64,000 bases of DNA, taken from positions 1,178,001 through 1,242,000 of the forward strand of contig JAZGTN010000051.1 in assembly GCA_037783415.1 (NCBI GenBank), written 5' to 3'. Made by a program: the position numbers and the translations under genes. This document shows positions 41,201 through 50,536 of this stretch, in pieces (position 1 is the first letter of the stretch; every line of letters starts with the position of its first letter). The notes under the pieces are model-generated. The model made no database searches, had not been told where the DNA came from, and was given only the letters and a program-made list of their open reading frames with translations. The stretch comes from Leptasterias polaris (Eukaryota; Echinodermata; Asteroidea; Forcipulatida; Asteriidae).

Positions 41201-42800
41201 TACGGAGGTTAGATCTAAACTGGAAACTGAAGCCCCTAAATTAAAGTTAGCAACGTGTCTACTGCCATACTACGCTGAAAACACCGGTTCTCGTCTGATA
41301 ACCGAAATTAAGCATCGTTGGGCCCGGTCAGTACTTGGATGGGAGACCTCCTGGGAATACCGGGTGCTGTAGACATCTTTTGTATTTTTCCTCGACATAC
41401 GGAGGTTAGATCTAAACTGGAAACTGAAGCCCCTATATTAAAGTCAGCAACGTGTCTACTGCCATACTACGCTGAAAACACCGGTTCTCGTCTGATCACC
41501 GAAGTTAAGCATCGTCGGGCCCGGTCAGTACTTGGACGGGAGACTTCCTGGGAATACCGGGTGCTGTAAACATCTTTTGTATTTTTCCTCGACATACGGA
41601 GGTTAGAAACAATCTAAACTGAAGCCCCTAAATTAAAGTTAGCAACGTGTCTACTGCCATACTACGCTGAAAACACCGGTTCTCGTCTGATCACCGAAGT
41701 TAAGCATCGTCGGGCCCGGTCAGTACTTGGACAGGAGACCTCCTGGGAATACCGGGTGCTGTAGACATATTTTGTATTTTTTCTCAAAATACGGAAGTTA
41801 GATTTCTAAACTGGAAACTGAAGCCCCTATATTAAAGTCAACAAAGTGTTTACTGCCATACTACGCTGAAAACACCGGTTCTCGTCTGATCACCGAAGTT
41901 AAGCATCGTCAGGCCCGGTCAGTACTTGGACGGGAGACCTCCTGGGAATACCGGGTGCTGTAGACATCTTTTGTATTTTTCCTCAAAATACGGAAGTTAG
42001 ATATCTAAACTGGAAACTGAAGCCCCTATATTAAAGTCAACAAAGTGTTTACTGCCATACTACGCTGAAAACACCGGTTCTCGTCTGATCAACGAAGTTA
42101 AGCATCGTCAGGCCCGGTCAGTACTTGGATGGGAGACCTCCTGGGAATACCGGGTGCTGTAGACATCTTTTGTATTTTTCCTCAAAATACGGAAGTTAGA
42201 TATCTAAACTGGAAACTGAAGCCCCTATATTAAAGTCAACAAAGTGTTTACTGCCATACTACGCTGAAAACACCGGTTCTCGTCTGATCACCGAAGTTAA
42301 GCATCGTCAGGCCCGGTCAGTACTTGGACGGGAGACCTCCTGGGAATACCGGGTGCTGTAGACATCTTTTGTATTTTTCCTCAAAATACGGAAGTTAGAT
42401 ATCTAAACTGGAAACTGAAGCCCCTATATTAAAGTCAACAAAGTGTCTACTGCCATACTACGCTGAAAACACCGGTTCTCGTCTGATCACTGAAGTTAAG
42501 AATCGTCGGGCCCGGTCAGTACTTGGACGGGAGACCTCCTGGGAATACCGGGTGCTGTAGACATCTTTTTGTTTTTTTCCTCAACATACGGAGGTTAGAA
42601 ACAATCTAAACTGAAGCCCCTAAATTAAAGTTAGCAACGTGTCTACTGCCATACTACGCTGAAAACACCGGTTCTCGTCTGATCACCGAAGTTAAGCATC
42701 GTCGGGCCCGGTCAGTACTTGGACGGGAGACCTCCTGGGAATACCGGGTGCTGTAGACATCTTTTGTATTTTTCCTCGACATACGGAGGTTAGATCTAAA
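32230..42800 (+). repeat. 28-unit higher-order repeat, two copies (period 5526 bp)
   Basis: The largest adjacent block duplication seen. Markers at 5526 bp offset: GTGCTTGGACGGGGG at 32849 and 38375, GTCCGTACTTGGACGGGAAACC near 34813 and 40339, the GTAAAC gene ends at 36041 and 41567, TTTTTTCTC spacers at 36250 and 41776, and TTTTTGTTTTTTTCC at about 37041 and 42567. A few single-base differences are visible, such as GAAATAATC versus GAAACAATC near 33716. Confidence 0.85.
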
Positions 42801-45283
42801 CTGGAAACTGAAGCCCCTAAATTAAAGTTAGCAACGTGTCTACTGCCATACTACGCTGAAAACACCGGTTCTCGTCTGATCACCGAAGTTAAGCATCGTC
42901 AGGCCCGGTCAGTACTTGGACGGGAGACCTCCTGGGAATACCGGGTGCTGTAGACATCTTTTGTATTTTTCCTCAAAATACGGAAGTTAGATATCTAAAC
43001 TGGAAACTGAAGCCCCTATATTAAAGTCAACAAAGTGTCTACTGCCATACTACGCTGAAAACACCGGTTCTCGTCTGATCACTGAAGTTAAGAATCGTCG
43101 GGCCCGGTCAGTACTTGGACGGGAGACCTCCTGGGAATACCGGGTGCTGTAGACATCTTTTTGTATTTTTCATCAACATACGGAGGTTAGAAACAATCTA
43201 AACTGAAGCCCCTAAATTAAAGTTAGCAACGTGTTTACTGCCATACTACGCTGAAAACACCGGTTCTCGTCTGATCACCGAAGTTAAGCATCGTCGGGCC
43301 CGGTCAGTACTTGGACGGGAGACCTCCTGGGAATACCGGGTGCTGTAGACATCTTTTGTATTTTTCCTCGACATACGGAGGTTAGATCTAAACTGGAAAC
43401 TGAAGCCCCTAAATTAAAGTTAGCAACGTGTCTACTGCCATACTACGCTGAAAACACCGGTTCTCGTCTGATAACCGAAGTTAAGCATCGTTGGGCCCGG
43501 TCAGTACTTGGATGGGAGACCTCCTGGGAATACCGGGTGCTGTAGACATCTTTTGTATTTTTCCTCGACATACGGAGGTTAGATCTAAACTGGAAACTGA
43601 AGCCCCTATATTAAAGTCAGCAACGTGTCTACTGCCATACTACGCTGAAAACACCGGTTCTCGTCTGATCACCGAAGTTAAGCATCGTCGGGCCCGGTCA
43701 GTACTTGGACGGGAGACTTCCTGGGAATACCGGGTGCTGTAAACATCTTTTGTATTTTTCCTCGACATACGGAGGTTAGAAACAATCTAAACTGAAGCCC
43801 CTAAATTAAAGTTAGCAACGTGTCTACTGCCATACTACGCTGAAAACACCGGTTCTCGTCTGATCACCGAAGTTAAGCATCGTCGGGCCCGGTCAGTACT
43901 TGGACAGGAGACCTCCTGGGAATACCGGGTGCTGTAGACATATTTTGTATTTTTTCTCAAAATACGGAAGTTAGATTTCTAAACTGGAAACTGAAGCCCC
44001 TATATTAAAGTCAACAAAGTGTTTACTGCCATACTACGCTGAAAACACCGGTTCTCGTCTGATCACCGAAGTTAAGCATCGTCAGGCCCGGTCAGTACTT
44101 GGACGGGAGACCTCCTGGGAATACCGGGTGCTGTAGACATCTTTTGTATTTTTCCTCAAAATACGGAAGTTAGATATCTAAACTGGAAACTGAAGCCCCT
44201 ATATTAAAGTCAACAAAGTGTTTACTGCCATACTACGCTGAAAACACCGGTTCTCGTCTGATCAACGAAGTTAAGCATCGTCAGGCCCGGTCAGTACTTG
44301 GACGGGAGACCTCCTGGGAATACCGGGTGCTGTAGACATCTTTTGTATTTTTCCTCAAAATACGGAAGTTAGATATCTAAACTGGAAACTGAAGCCCCTA
44401 TATTAAAGTCAACAAAGTGTTTACTGCCATACTACGCTGAAAACACCGGTTCTCGTCTGATCACTGAAGTTAAGCATCGTCAGGCCCGGTCAGTACTTGG
44501 ACGGGAGACCTCCTGGGAATACCGGGTGCTGTAGACATCTTTTGTATTTTTCCTCAAAATACGGAAGTTAGATATCTAAACTGGAAACTGAAGCCCCTAT
44601 ATTAAAGTCAACAAAGTGTCTACTGCCATACTACGCTGAAAACACCGGTTCTCGTCTGATCACTGAAGTTAAGAATCGTCGGGCCCGGTCAGTACTTGGA
44701 CGGGAGACCTCCTGGGAATACCGGGTGCTGTAGACATCTTTTTGTTTTTTTCCTCAACATACGGAGGTTAGAAACAATCTAAACTGAAGCCCCTAAATTA
44801 AAGTTAGCAACGTGTCTACTGCCATACTACGCTGAAAACACCGGTTCTCGTCTGATCACCGAAGTTAAGCATCGTCGGGCCCGGTCAGTACTTGGACGGG
44901 AGACCTCCTGGGAATACCGGGTGCTGTAGACATCTTTTGTATTTTTCCTCGACATACGGAGGTTAGATCTAAACTGGAAACTGAAGCCCCTAAATTAAAG
45001 TTAGCAACGTGTCTACTGCCATACTACGCTGAAAACACCGGTTCTCGTCTGATCACCGAAGTTAAGCATCGTCAGGCCCGGTCAGTACTTGGACGGGAGA
45101 CCTCCTGGGAATACCGGGTGCTGTAGACATCTTTTGTATTTTTCCTCAAAATACGGAAGTTAGATATCTAAACTGGAAACTGAAGCCCCTATATTAAAGT
45201 CAACAAAGTGTCTACTGCCATACTACGCTGAAAACACCGGTTCTCGTCTGATCACTGAAGTTAAGAATCGTCGGGCCCGGTCA
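40700..45283 (+). repeat. 11-unit higher-order repeat (period 2173 bp), cut by the LINE
   Basis: Markers TTTTTCATCAAC, GATAACCGAA, GTAAACATC, TTTTTTCTC and TTTTTGTTTTTTTCC repeat 2173 bp apart. Two full copies run from about 40.7 to 45.05 kb. A third starts and is interrupted by the retrotransposon. The uninterrupted unit near 44635-44760 is the closest relative of the split gene. Confidence 0.82.
45210..45283 (+). pseudogene. 5' half of the 5S gene split by the LINE
   Basis: Nt 1-74 of a 5S gene of the GATCACTGAAGTTAAGAATC variant, ending GGTCA, where the A is shared with the ATT repeat of the LINE tail. The break falls after the intermediate element and before the C-box, so the internal promoter is separated and neither half should be a working gene. 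Confidence 0.9.
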
Positions 45284-45309
45284 TTATTATTATTATTATT
45301 ATTATTATT
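45284..45309 (-). repeat. (AAT)n 3' tail of the LINE
   Basis: Nine ATT units on the + strand (AAT on the element strand) if the shared A at 45283 is counted. CR1/L2-type LINEs end in short tandem repeats rather than long poly(A), which sets the insertion direction: the 3' end is to the left. Confidence 0.9.
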
Positions 45310-45697
45310 TTATTCAGAAAGCAATCAACTCAGACAAACCTCAGAACATACAGACAAAAACAGTTGATTAAATCTGGGATAGCCCAAAAAAGCCAATAAC
45401 TCAGGCTTATTTCCATTGGGGTCCCATATAAAAAACAGATAAACCACAAACAAGACAAAAAACACCAAAAACCAAAAACAGCAGCCAATGCAATGGAATA
45501 AGTAAAACCAAGTAAACAAAGAACAAAAAGAAGAAAAAGACCTACTACCCCCCCCCCCCCCCCCCCTACCCATAAAAACGCCAACAGGAAAAAAAAAAAC
45601 AACAAAAAACAAAAAAAACATTAAAAGTTAATTTAAATTTAAATTTAAACCCTGTCACCCAAATGCAAAAAACTGCAGGAAACACCCTAAGTGTGCT
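45310..45697 (-). other. LINE 3' untranslated region
   Basis: Non-coding stretch between the stop of the LINE frame and its AAT tail. On the element strand it has an AT-rich palindromic run (45631-45649, repeated TTTAAA/AAATTT), T-rich tracts, a G19 tract, and a conserved-looking end with GACCCCAATGGAAATAAGC, GGGCTATCCC and TTCTGAATAAA just before the repeat tail. That end resembles the reverse transcriptase recognition hairpin region of CR1/L2 elements (inference). Two overlapping - strand open frames here are low-complexity by-products. Confidence 0.7.
45548..45566. repeat. C19/G19 homopolymer in LINE 3' region
   Basis: Nineteen consecutive C on the + strand, flanked by TACTA and TACCC. 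On the element transcript this is a G19 tract. It may be length-variable between copies and is prone to sequencing error. Confidence 0.9.
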
Positions 45698-46093
45698 TCA
45701 CTCCATTACATTAGCTGTCCGAGAGAGATGTGACTTCACTTGTTTCTTAAAAACATGCAAACTGGAAATGCTTTTAATATTTGAGGGCAGTGCATTCCAG
45801 TGTTTAATAGCTGTAACAGAAAATGAGTTTTTACAGGATGAGGTTGGGACAATAAAGTTGTGTTCACTTTGCCTTGTACTGTAGTTATGACGGTTCGAAA
45901 TACGAACAAAATTTTCATTAAGATATGTGGGGGTTAGATTAAAAACAATCTTAAAAACGTGATTGAGTTTCAATTGCGTCACCCTATCTCGGACACTTAA
46001 CCATCCCAGCCTATCAAGTTCTGCCTGACCAATGTGAGCCCTTGGGTGTTTGTCTAGAATGAACCTAGCCATTTTGTTTTGCATAATTTGAAG
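45698..46093 (-). pseudogene. LINE C-terminal domain, after the second nonsense codon
   Basis: Residues 1055-1185 of the LINE frame, in the same frame as the reverse transcriptase and separated from it only by a TAA at 46094-46096. It starts LQIMQNKMARFIL and includes LGWLSVRDRV, a stretch with HNYSTRQ, then KHWNALPSNIKS and FKKQVKSHL. This pattern is typical of the region following the reverse transcriptase in CR1/L2/Rex-like elements. Its exact role is not well known. It ends with a normal stop at 45698-45700. Confidence 0.85.
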
Positions 46094-47623
46094 TTAGCTT
46101 TTTAATTGAGTGGATAATGCAGAAAACCATGATGAACAAGCATAATCAAAATGACACTGAATCAGGGCAGAACTTAAAATTTTACGTGATTTTTCATTGA
46201 GAAAGTTTGCCTGCCTATAAAGAAACTTGAGTCTATCACCACTTTTCTTAATAATCGAGGTAGCAATGTGCTCTCCTGATAAACATGGGTCTAATGTAAC
46301 TCCCAAATATTTAACGGAGGAAGCAGCATTAATAGTTTTCCCATTACACCTGACTAACAATTGATCAACTTTCGTAAGTTTGCCTTTGGAGCCAAAAAGA
46401 ATGGACTCAGTTTTACCCAAGTGTAAAGATAATTTGTTATCCACAAGCCACTCTCTACATGATTCTAATTCCGTACTGAGAGATCTCTCTATAACATTCG
46501 GGTCTTTGTCGGAAATCAAAAGAGCACTATCATCAGCATAGAGTAGTAACTTACCCTGGACACTAATTGGCATGTCATTTACATAACATAAGAATAACAG
46601 AGGACCTAATAAACTCCCTTGAGGTATGCCACAGGTTAATCCCATGGATTTGGACTGTGCTTTGTTAACATTAACAATTTGATTTCTATTGCTAAGATAT
46701 GATTGAAACCAATTCACAGATTCAATACCCATGGCCTGTAGTTTTTTACACAGTATAGAATGGTCCACTGTATCAAATGCCTTTTGAAGGTCGAGTGTAA
46801 CCATCCCGGTGTAATTACCGAGCGATGTTTGATTGCGAATATAATCAATTAAGTGAATAAGACATGTGTCAGTCGAAAAAGAACTTCTGAACCCCGATTG
46901 CAAATTATAAAGGATGTTGTTATCCCTGAGATACTCTTTCACCTGAACATAGACTGCTCTTTCAAGTATTTTGGAACATAAATTGAGAATGCTAATTGGC
47001 CTATAATTACTGACATCCGATCTACTATTTTTCTTAAACAATGGTTGAACACGGGCAATTTTAAAATCATCCGGCACGGTATTGGTTGAAATAGATAAGT
47101 TAACAATATGAGTAATGGGTTTTTTCAATACAGTAGCACCATCCTTCAAAAATTTGGCAGGAATGTTGTCCAAACCAGTACTTTTGTTCTTGAGATTTTT
47201 CAGTTCTGTAAACACAAAATCCTCTGAAACAGTAGATAATTTGAAACCATTGGAAACAACTCCTTTGTTCATATAGTAATCCAAAAACACTTTTGAGTCG
47301 GTGTCAAATTTGCCTGTGCTTTTAGGAAGCTTATTTGCCAAGGTGGAAGAAACATTGGTGAAAAAACTGTTAAAATGATTAGCCACCTTCATAGGATCAA
47401 AGCAAAGTTTATCATCGATATTCAGGACAACCTTGGACTGAACCTTGGATTTGTAACTATACCCGAGCGATTTCAGTTGTTGCCATAGTTTGCCGGGGTG
47501 TTTTTTGTTCTCATCTATTTTGTTGCTGAAAAACTCGGCTTTAGCCCTTCTAATATCCCTTTGAACCTCATTCCTAATTTGGCAAAAAGTGCGATACATG
47601 ACAGAATCAGCAGTGTTTTTTTT
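46094..47623 (-). pseudogene. LINE reverse transcriptase, between two nonsense codons
   Basis: Residues 545-1053 of the LINE frame, read directly on from the endonuclease after a TAA at 47624-47626. The reverse transcriptase copies element RNA from a nicked chromosomal end. Visible motifs: NYRPISILN; LDLQKAFDTVDH with the first catalytic Asp at about residue 822; GIPQGSLLGPLLF at about 876; the YADD catalytic pair at 906-909; KTESILFG; and VKYLGVTLD. All catalytic residues are present. It closes at a second TAA (46094-46096), after which the same frame continues. An internal AUG at 47599 could start a shorter product, but nothing suggests it is used. Only the two nonsense codons break an otherwise open frame. 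Confidence 0.92.
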
Positions 47624-49255
47624 TTATTTATATAAAAGATGGTCACGACGCCTAATCTTCTCCAGAATAGCATTACTCATCCAAGGTTCAGTTCTATTTT
47701 TTAGGCGAATTTCTTTGAGAGGGGCAACTTTGTCTAAGATCCTTAAAAAAACGGATTTAAAATTGACCCAAGCTGCATTAACATCATCACAATGTAAAAT
47801 ACCAGACCAGTCGGCATTAGCCAATTCAGATACAAAAACAGCAGGGTTATAGCTTCTCAATGACCTAATTTTGACAATGTTATGGTAATTGCATCGACCT
47901 CGCACCACCTTGCGTGTACAAAAAATCATGAGATGGTCACTCAGGCCAATATCAATAGTACCATGCCGACTGATCTTGTCATAGTTATTGCAGATGATAT
48001 GATCCAAAATAGATGATGAAGAGACCGTCACTCGAGTTGGAGAATCTATGAGTTGTTTACAGTTGAATAAATTCAAGATGTGAGACATCTTCCTAAATAG
48101 GCTTGATGGATCCTTTCCATTAAAATTTACATTGAGGTCACCCAAGATCATCAGTTCGCAATCCGATCGAATTCTAGATAAGGTGTCCTCAAAATGATCA
48201 AAGAAATCAGTATCGTTTGGTGGGCGATAACAGGTCCCGACAATAATTGGTTTGGTTTTCGGAAGTAACAGTTCGAACCAAATGACTTCCATATTGTTGT
48301 GTAAGTCTGGTCTTGGATTAAATGCGAAGTTGTTACTGATGAAAACACATACTCCGCCTCCATGTCTCGATCTATCTTGACGAAGTAAAGAGTAACCATC
48401 AACTCTGACCTCTTGATCCGGAACCGAATCGTCGAGCCAGGACTCGGAGACAGAGATTACTGCAGCATTAGTTCTTACAGCGAGAAGTCTCAGCTCGGAA
48501 ATTTTCGGAATCAACGACCGTGCATTTAGGTGAATAAAATGCAGTCCCTTTTGATCAAAGCACTGGAACTGATCGCTCCTCGCTCCAGACGGTAGGAGAA
48601 TATTGTTGTTGTCCGGTTGCGGTTGTGTTTGCGTTTGAAAAGAGTGATCAGGAATAGTCGGGCACTCGTAGATACATGACGAAAAAGGCAACTCGTCAAA
48701 AGAACATTTGTTACAGATAAAATTAAAATCGGAATTATCAGCAACTAGTTTGTCGTAAGCAGAATTATAAATAAATCCTGTACATCTGCTATGAACCCAA
48801 TGGTTACACGAATCACAGCTAATCGCTCTGCTCCTGCTGATTACCCCAATCTCACAGTGGACACAGGGGTGCTTAGGTTTTCGACGGCGAGATGCACAGG
48901 TAGGGCCTGGATTTGGATTGATATCCCCGCTTAGTAAGATGAACAATAATGTGGTTAATTTGGATGCATTCACTCCAATTTTACACTGATTGATGCCAGG
49001 CTTGCCGTTAGATCTCCTTAGTACTCGAAATTCCCGTCTTGACATCGAGACAGGCGGCAAGATAAAGCATTGATAAATTGCTTGTTTTCCAAAATTCCCC
49101 GAGTCCGAATGGCTAGTAGAAAGAAGCCATTCGTCATGGTCAATGGCTGTAGCCTTGGCATTAGTTGAAGATATATGCTGGTAAAAATTGGCTGCAGCTC
49201 GTTGGAAACACAATAAAATAGTTACCGACTTGACAATGTTCCAAATGAGCGCCAT
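47624..49255 (-). CDS. LINE N-terminal half: leader, 2A-like motif, PHD finger, APE endonuclease
   Basis: Residues 1-543 of the LINE frame, ended early by TAA at 47624-47626. I chose the AUG at 49255, in AAGATGGCG (a strong Kozak context); the frame is open to a GTG at 49282. Domains: a leader with a hydrophobic stretch near residues 5-17; DINPNPGP (111-118), a 2A-like motif; a C4HC3 PHD-type zinc finger (131-184); a linker rich in Q, N and S; and an APE-type endonuclease (about 239-450) that nicks target DNA. Endonuclease residues visible: HLNARSL (Asn 244), SESW (Glu 271), GTCYRPP, LGDLNVNF (Asp 373, Asn 375), LDHI (Asp 418) and LSDH (Asp 440, His 441). All expected catalytic residues are present. 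The stop abuts an A10 run on the coding strand, but the frame does not shift, so it is a substitution-type nonsense unless two indels cancel. Confidence 0.9.
   Translation of the reverse strand: MALIWNIVKSVTILLCFQRAAANFYQHISSTNAKATAIDHDEWLLSTSHSDSGNFGKQAIYQCFILPPVSMSRREFRVLRRSNGKPGINQCKIGVNASKLTTLLFILLSGDINPNPGPTCASRRRKPKHPCVHCEIGVISRSRAISCDSCNHWVHSRCTGFIYNSAYDKLVADNSDFNFICNKCSFDELPFSSCIYECPTIPDHSFQTQTQPQPDNNNILLPSGARSDQFQCFDQKGLHFIHLNARSLIPKISELRLLAVRTNAAVISVSESWLDDSVPDQEVRVDGYSLLRQDRSRHGGGVCVFISNNFAFNPRPDLHNNMEVIWFELLLPKTKPIIVGTCYRPPNDTDFFDHFEDTLSRIRSDCELMILGDLNVNFNGKDPSSLFRKMSHILNLFNCKQLIDSPTRVTVSSSSILDHIICNNYDKISRHGTIDIGLSDHLMIFCTRKVVRGRCNYHNIVKIRSLRSYNPAVFVSELANADWSGILHCDDVNAAWVNFKSVFLRILDKVAPLKEIRLKNRTEPWMSNAILEKIRRRDHLLYK
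48704..48865 (-). other. PHD-type zinc finger coding segment
   Basis: Encodes residues 131-184 with the full C4HC3 ligand set: Cys 131, 134, 147 and 150, His 155, Cys 158, 181 and 184, and the usual Trp (153) two residues before the His. PHD fingers often read histone tails. In CR1-type elements they more often sit in ORF1; here the finger is fused upstream of the endonuclease in the same frame. Confidence 0.85.
48902..48925 (-). other. 2A-like ribosome-skipping motif
   Basis: Encodes DINPNPGP directly after a Leu/Ile-rich stretch (LTTLLFILLSG), the layout of 2A-like sequences known from APE-type LINEs of marine invertebrates. The canonical form is D-x-E-x-N-P-G-P; here Asn replaces Glu, which may lower activity. 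If active it would release a leader of about 117 residues from the PHD/endonuclease/RT polyprotein. Activity is inference. Confidence 0.65.
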
Positions 49256-49504
49256 CTTGTAGTATGGTTTCTTCCGTTCCACCGTGGATGGTCACAAACA
49301 CAAACAGTAACTGGATTTATCTCGAACCAACAACAATAAATCCTAGAAATCACGCATCAAACGGCATCCATGGGTAGTAATGATCCAAACAGGACTTGAA
49401 AATTGGAACGATCGACATTAAAAACGAAGATTTAGGCAGATTTTAAAACGAAAACAAAGACAAAAATAAAACAACCCCCGCCAGCGAACAGCGCCCTCTA
49501 TAAT
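49256..49504 (-). other. LINE 5' untranslated region
   Basis: About 249 bp from the insertion edge to the chosen AUG. On the element strand it starts ATTATAGAGGGCGCTGTTCG and then runs into GC-rich and T-rich sequence. GAGGGCGCTGTTCGC-like starts occur at the 5' ends of many invertebrate LINEs, which supports a near-complete 5' end. It probably contains an internal promoter; none can be pinpointed. Confidence 0.6.
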
Positions 49505-49551
49505 GTACTTGACGGACGGGAGACCTCCTGGGAATACCGGGTGCTGTAGAC
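49505..49551 (+). pseudogene. 3' half of the 5S gene split by the LINE
   Basis: Resumes at GTACTTG (nt 75-81), then has three extra bases (ACG) before GACGGGAGACC and runs to GTAGAC. The following spacer has TTTTTGTTTTTTTCC, the same as the spacer after uninterrupted sister genes at about 42567 and 44740. That identifies it as the other half of the gene begun at 45210. Confidence 0.85.
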
Positions 49552-50418
49552 ATCTTTTTGTTTTTTTCCTCAACATACGGAGGTTAGAAACAATCTAAAC
49601 TGAAGCCCCTAAATTAAAGTTAGCAACGTGTCTACTGCCATACTACGCTGAAAACACCGGTTCTCGTCTGATCACCGAAGTTAAGCATCGTCGGGCCCGG
49701 TCAGTACTTGGACGGGAGACCTCCTGGGAATACCGGGTGCTGTAAACATCTTTTGTATTTTTCCTCGACATACGGAGGTTAGAAACAATCTAAACTGAAG
49801 CCCCTAAATTAAAGTTAGCTACGTGTCAACTGCCATACTACGCTGAAAACACCGGTTCTCGTCTGATCACCGAAGTTAAGCATCGTCGGGCCCGGTCAGT
49901 ACTTGGACGGGAGACCTCCTGGGAATACCGGGTGCTGTAGACATCTTTTGTATTTTTCCTCAAAATACGGAAGTTAGATATCTAAACTGGAAACTGAAGC
50001 CCCTATATTAAAGTCAACAAAGTGTTTACTGCCATACTACGCTGAAAACACCGGTTCTCGTCTGATCACCGAAGTTAAGCATCGTCAGGCCCGGTCAGTA
50101 CTTGGACGGGAGACCTCCTGGGAATACCGGGTGCTGTAGACATCTTTTGTATTTTTCCTCAAAATACGGAAGTTAGATATCTAAACTGGAAACTGAAGCC
50201 CCTATATTAAAGTCAACAAAGTGTCTACTGCCATACTACGCTGAAAACACCGGTTCTCGTCTGATCACTGAAGTTAAGAATCGTCGGGCCCGGTCAGTAC
50301 TTGGACGGGAGACCTCCGGGGAATACCGGGTGCTGTAGACATCTTTTTGTATTTTTCCTCAACATACGGAGGTTAGAAACAATCTAAACTGAAGCCCCTA
50401 AATTAAAGTTAGCAACGT

Positions 50419-50536
50419 GTCTACTGCCATACTACGCTGAAAACACCGGTTCTCGTCTGATCACCGAAGTTAAGCATCGTCGGGCCCGGTCAGTACTTGG
50501 ACGGGAGACCTCTTGGGAATACCGGGTGCTTTAGAC
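50419..50536 (+). rRNA. 5S variant with CTTTAGAC 3' end (first of at least 16)
   Basis: Complete-length gene with two linked changes: CCTCTTGGG for CCTCCTGGG (nt 95 C to T), and GTGCTTTAGAC for GTGCTGTAGAC (nt 113 G to T). The second removes the C6-G113 pair of helix I, next to the U7-U112 mismatch all copies have. Other members end near 51919, 52907, 53895, 55080, 56070, 57452, 57846, 58438, 59428, 60418, 61607, 61804, 62198, 62790 and 63780. None was seen left of the LINE. Confidence 0.85.

Larger units (their letters stand above)
1..45283 (+). rRNA. Left tandem array of 5S rRNA genes (about 230 units)
   Basis: Head-to-tail 5S units, all on the + strand, with a mean period near 197.4 bp (observed units 196-199 bp, shorter where a gene has a deletion). 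5S rRNA is made by RNA polymerase III, binds ribosomal protein L5 and joins the large ribosomal subunit. Each gene runs from GTCTAC to GTAGAC plus one or two bases and contains the internal promoter: A-box (nt 50-64), intermediate element (67-72) and C-box (80-97). The window opens inside a gene at nt 79. The first full genes start at 122, 319, 515 and 714; the last starts at 45210 and is cut by the LINE. Spacers are 78-81 bp and hold no other gene. Copies differ by scattered substitutions and small deletions. The count is an estimate from span divided by period. All copies share three helix-breaking T residues (see findings), so which copies are functional is uncertain. Confidence 0.95.
45284..49504 (-). 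mobile_element. CR1/L2-like non-LTR retrotransposon inserted in a 5S gene
   Basis: A 4.2-kb LINE read on the - strand. The 5' end is near 49504 and the 3' end is a (AAT)9 tail next to the 5S sequence. It carries a 5' untranslated region of about 250 bp, one long reading frame (49255-45698) with PHD finger, APE endonuclease and reverse transcriptase, and a 3' untranslated region of about 390 bp. There are no long terminal repeats and no terminal inverted repeats. The short-unit repeat tail, APE endonuclease and C-terminal domain fit the CR1/L2 group; the exact clade is inference. Two in-frame stop codons mean it cannot make the full protein as read. It appears full length, because the 5' end begins well before a good AUG, but a second upstream ORF1, common in CR1, is absent. 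Confidence 0.9.

Noticed and set aside
1..45283. CRISPR array
   Set aside because: The repeats are 118-nt 5S genes and the spacers are themselves repeated and homologous; there are no unique spacers and no cas genes.
45325..45621. Two overlapping - strand frames (98 and 91 codons) in the LINE 3' region
   Set aside because: Low-complexity F/L/G-rich products of T-rich and G19 tracts, in a different role from the LINE frame and with no recognisable domain.
45663..45884. + strand frame of 73 codons opposite the LINE C-terminal domain
   Set aside because: Antisense shadow of a clearly conserved LINE domain.
47589..47852. + strand frame of 87 codons opposite the LINE
   Set aside because: Antisense shadow of the endonuclease/RT region, no domain.
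48151..48744. Alternative - strand frames of 83 and 72 codons inside the endonuclease region
   Set aside because: Other-frame shadows; the main frame holds all APE motifs.
48704..48865. Host chromatin gene encoding a PHD finger
   Set aside because: The finger is in frame with the LINE endonuclease and within the element boundaries.
49256..49282. GTG at 49282 as the LINE start
   Set aside because: GTG is not a usual eukaryotic start; the in-frame AUG at 49255 has a strong Kozak context.
45284..49504. LTR retrotransposon or endogenous retrovirus
   Set aside because: No long terminal repeats, gag, protease or integrase; APE endonuclease and LINE-type RT instead.
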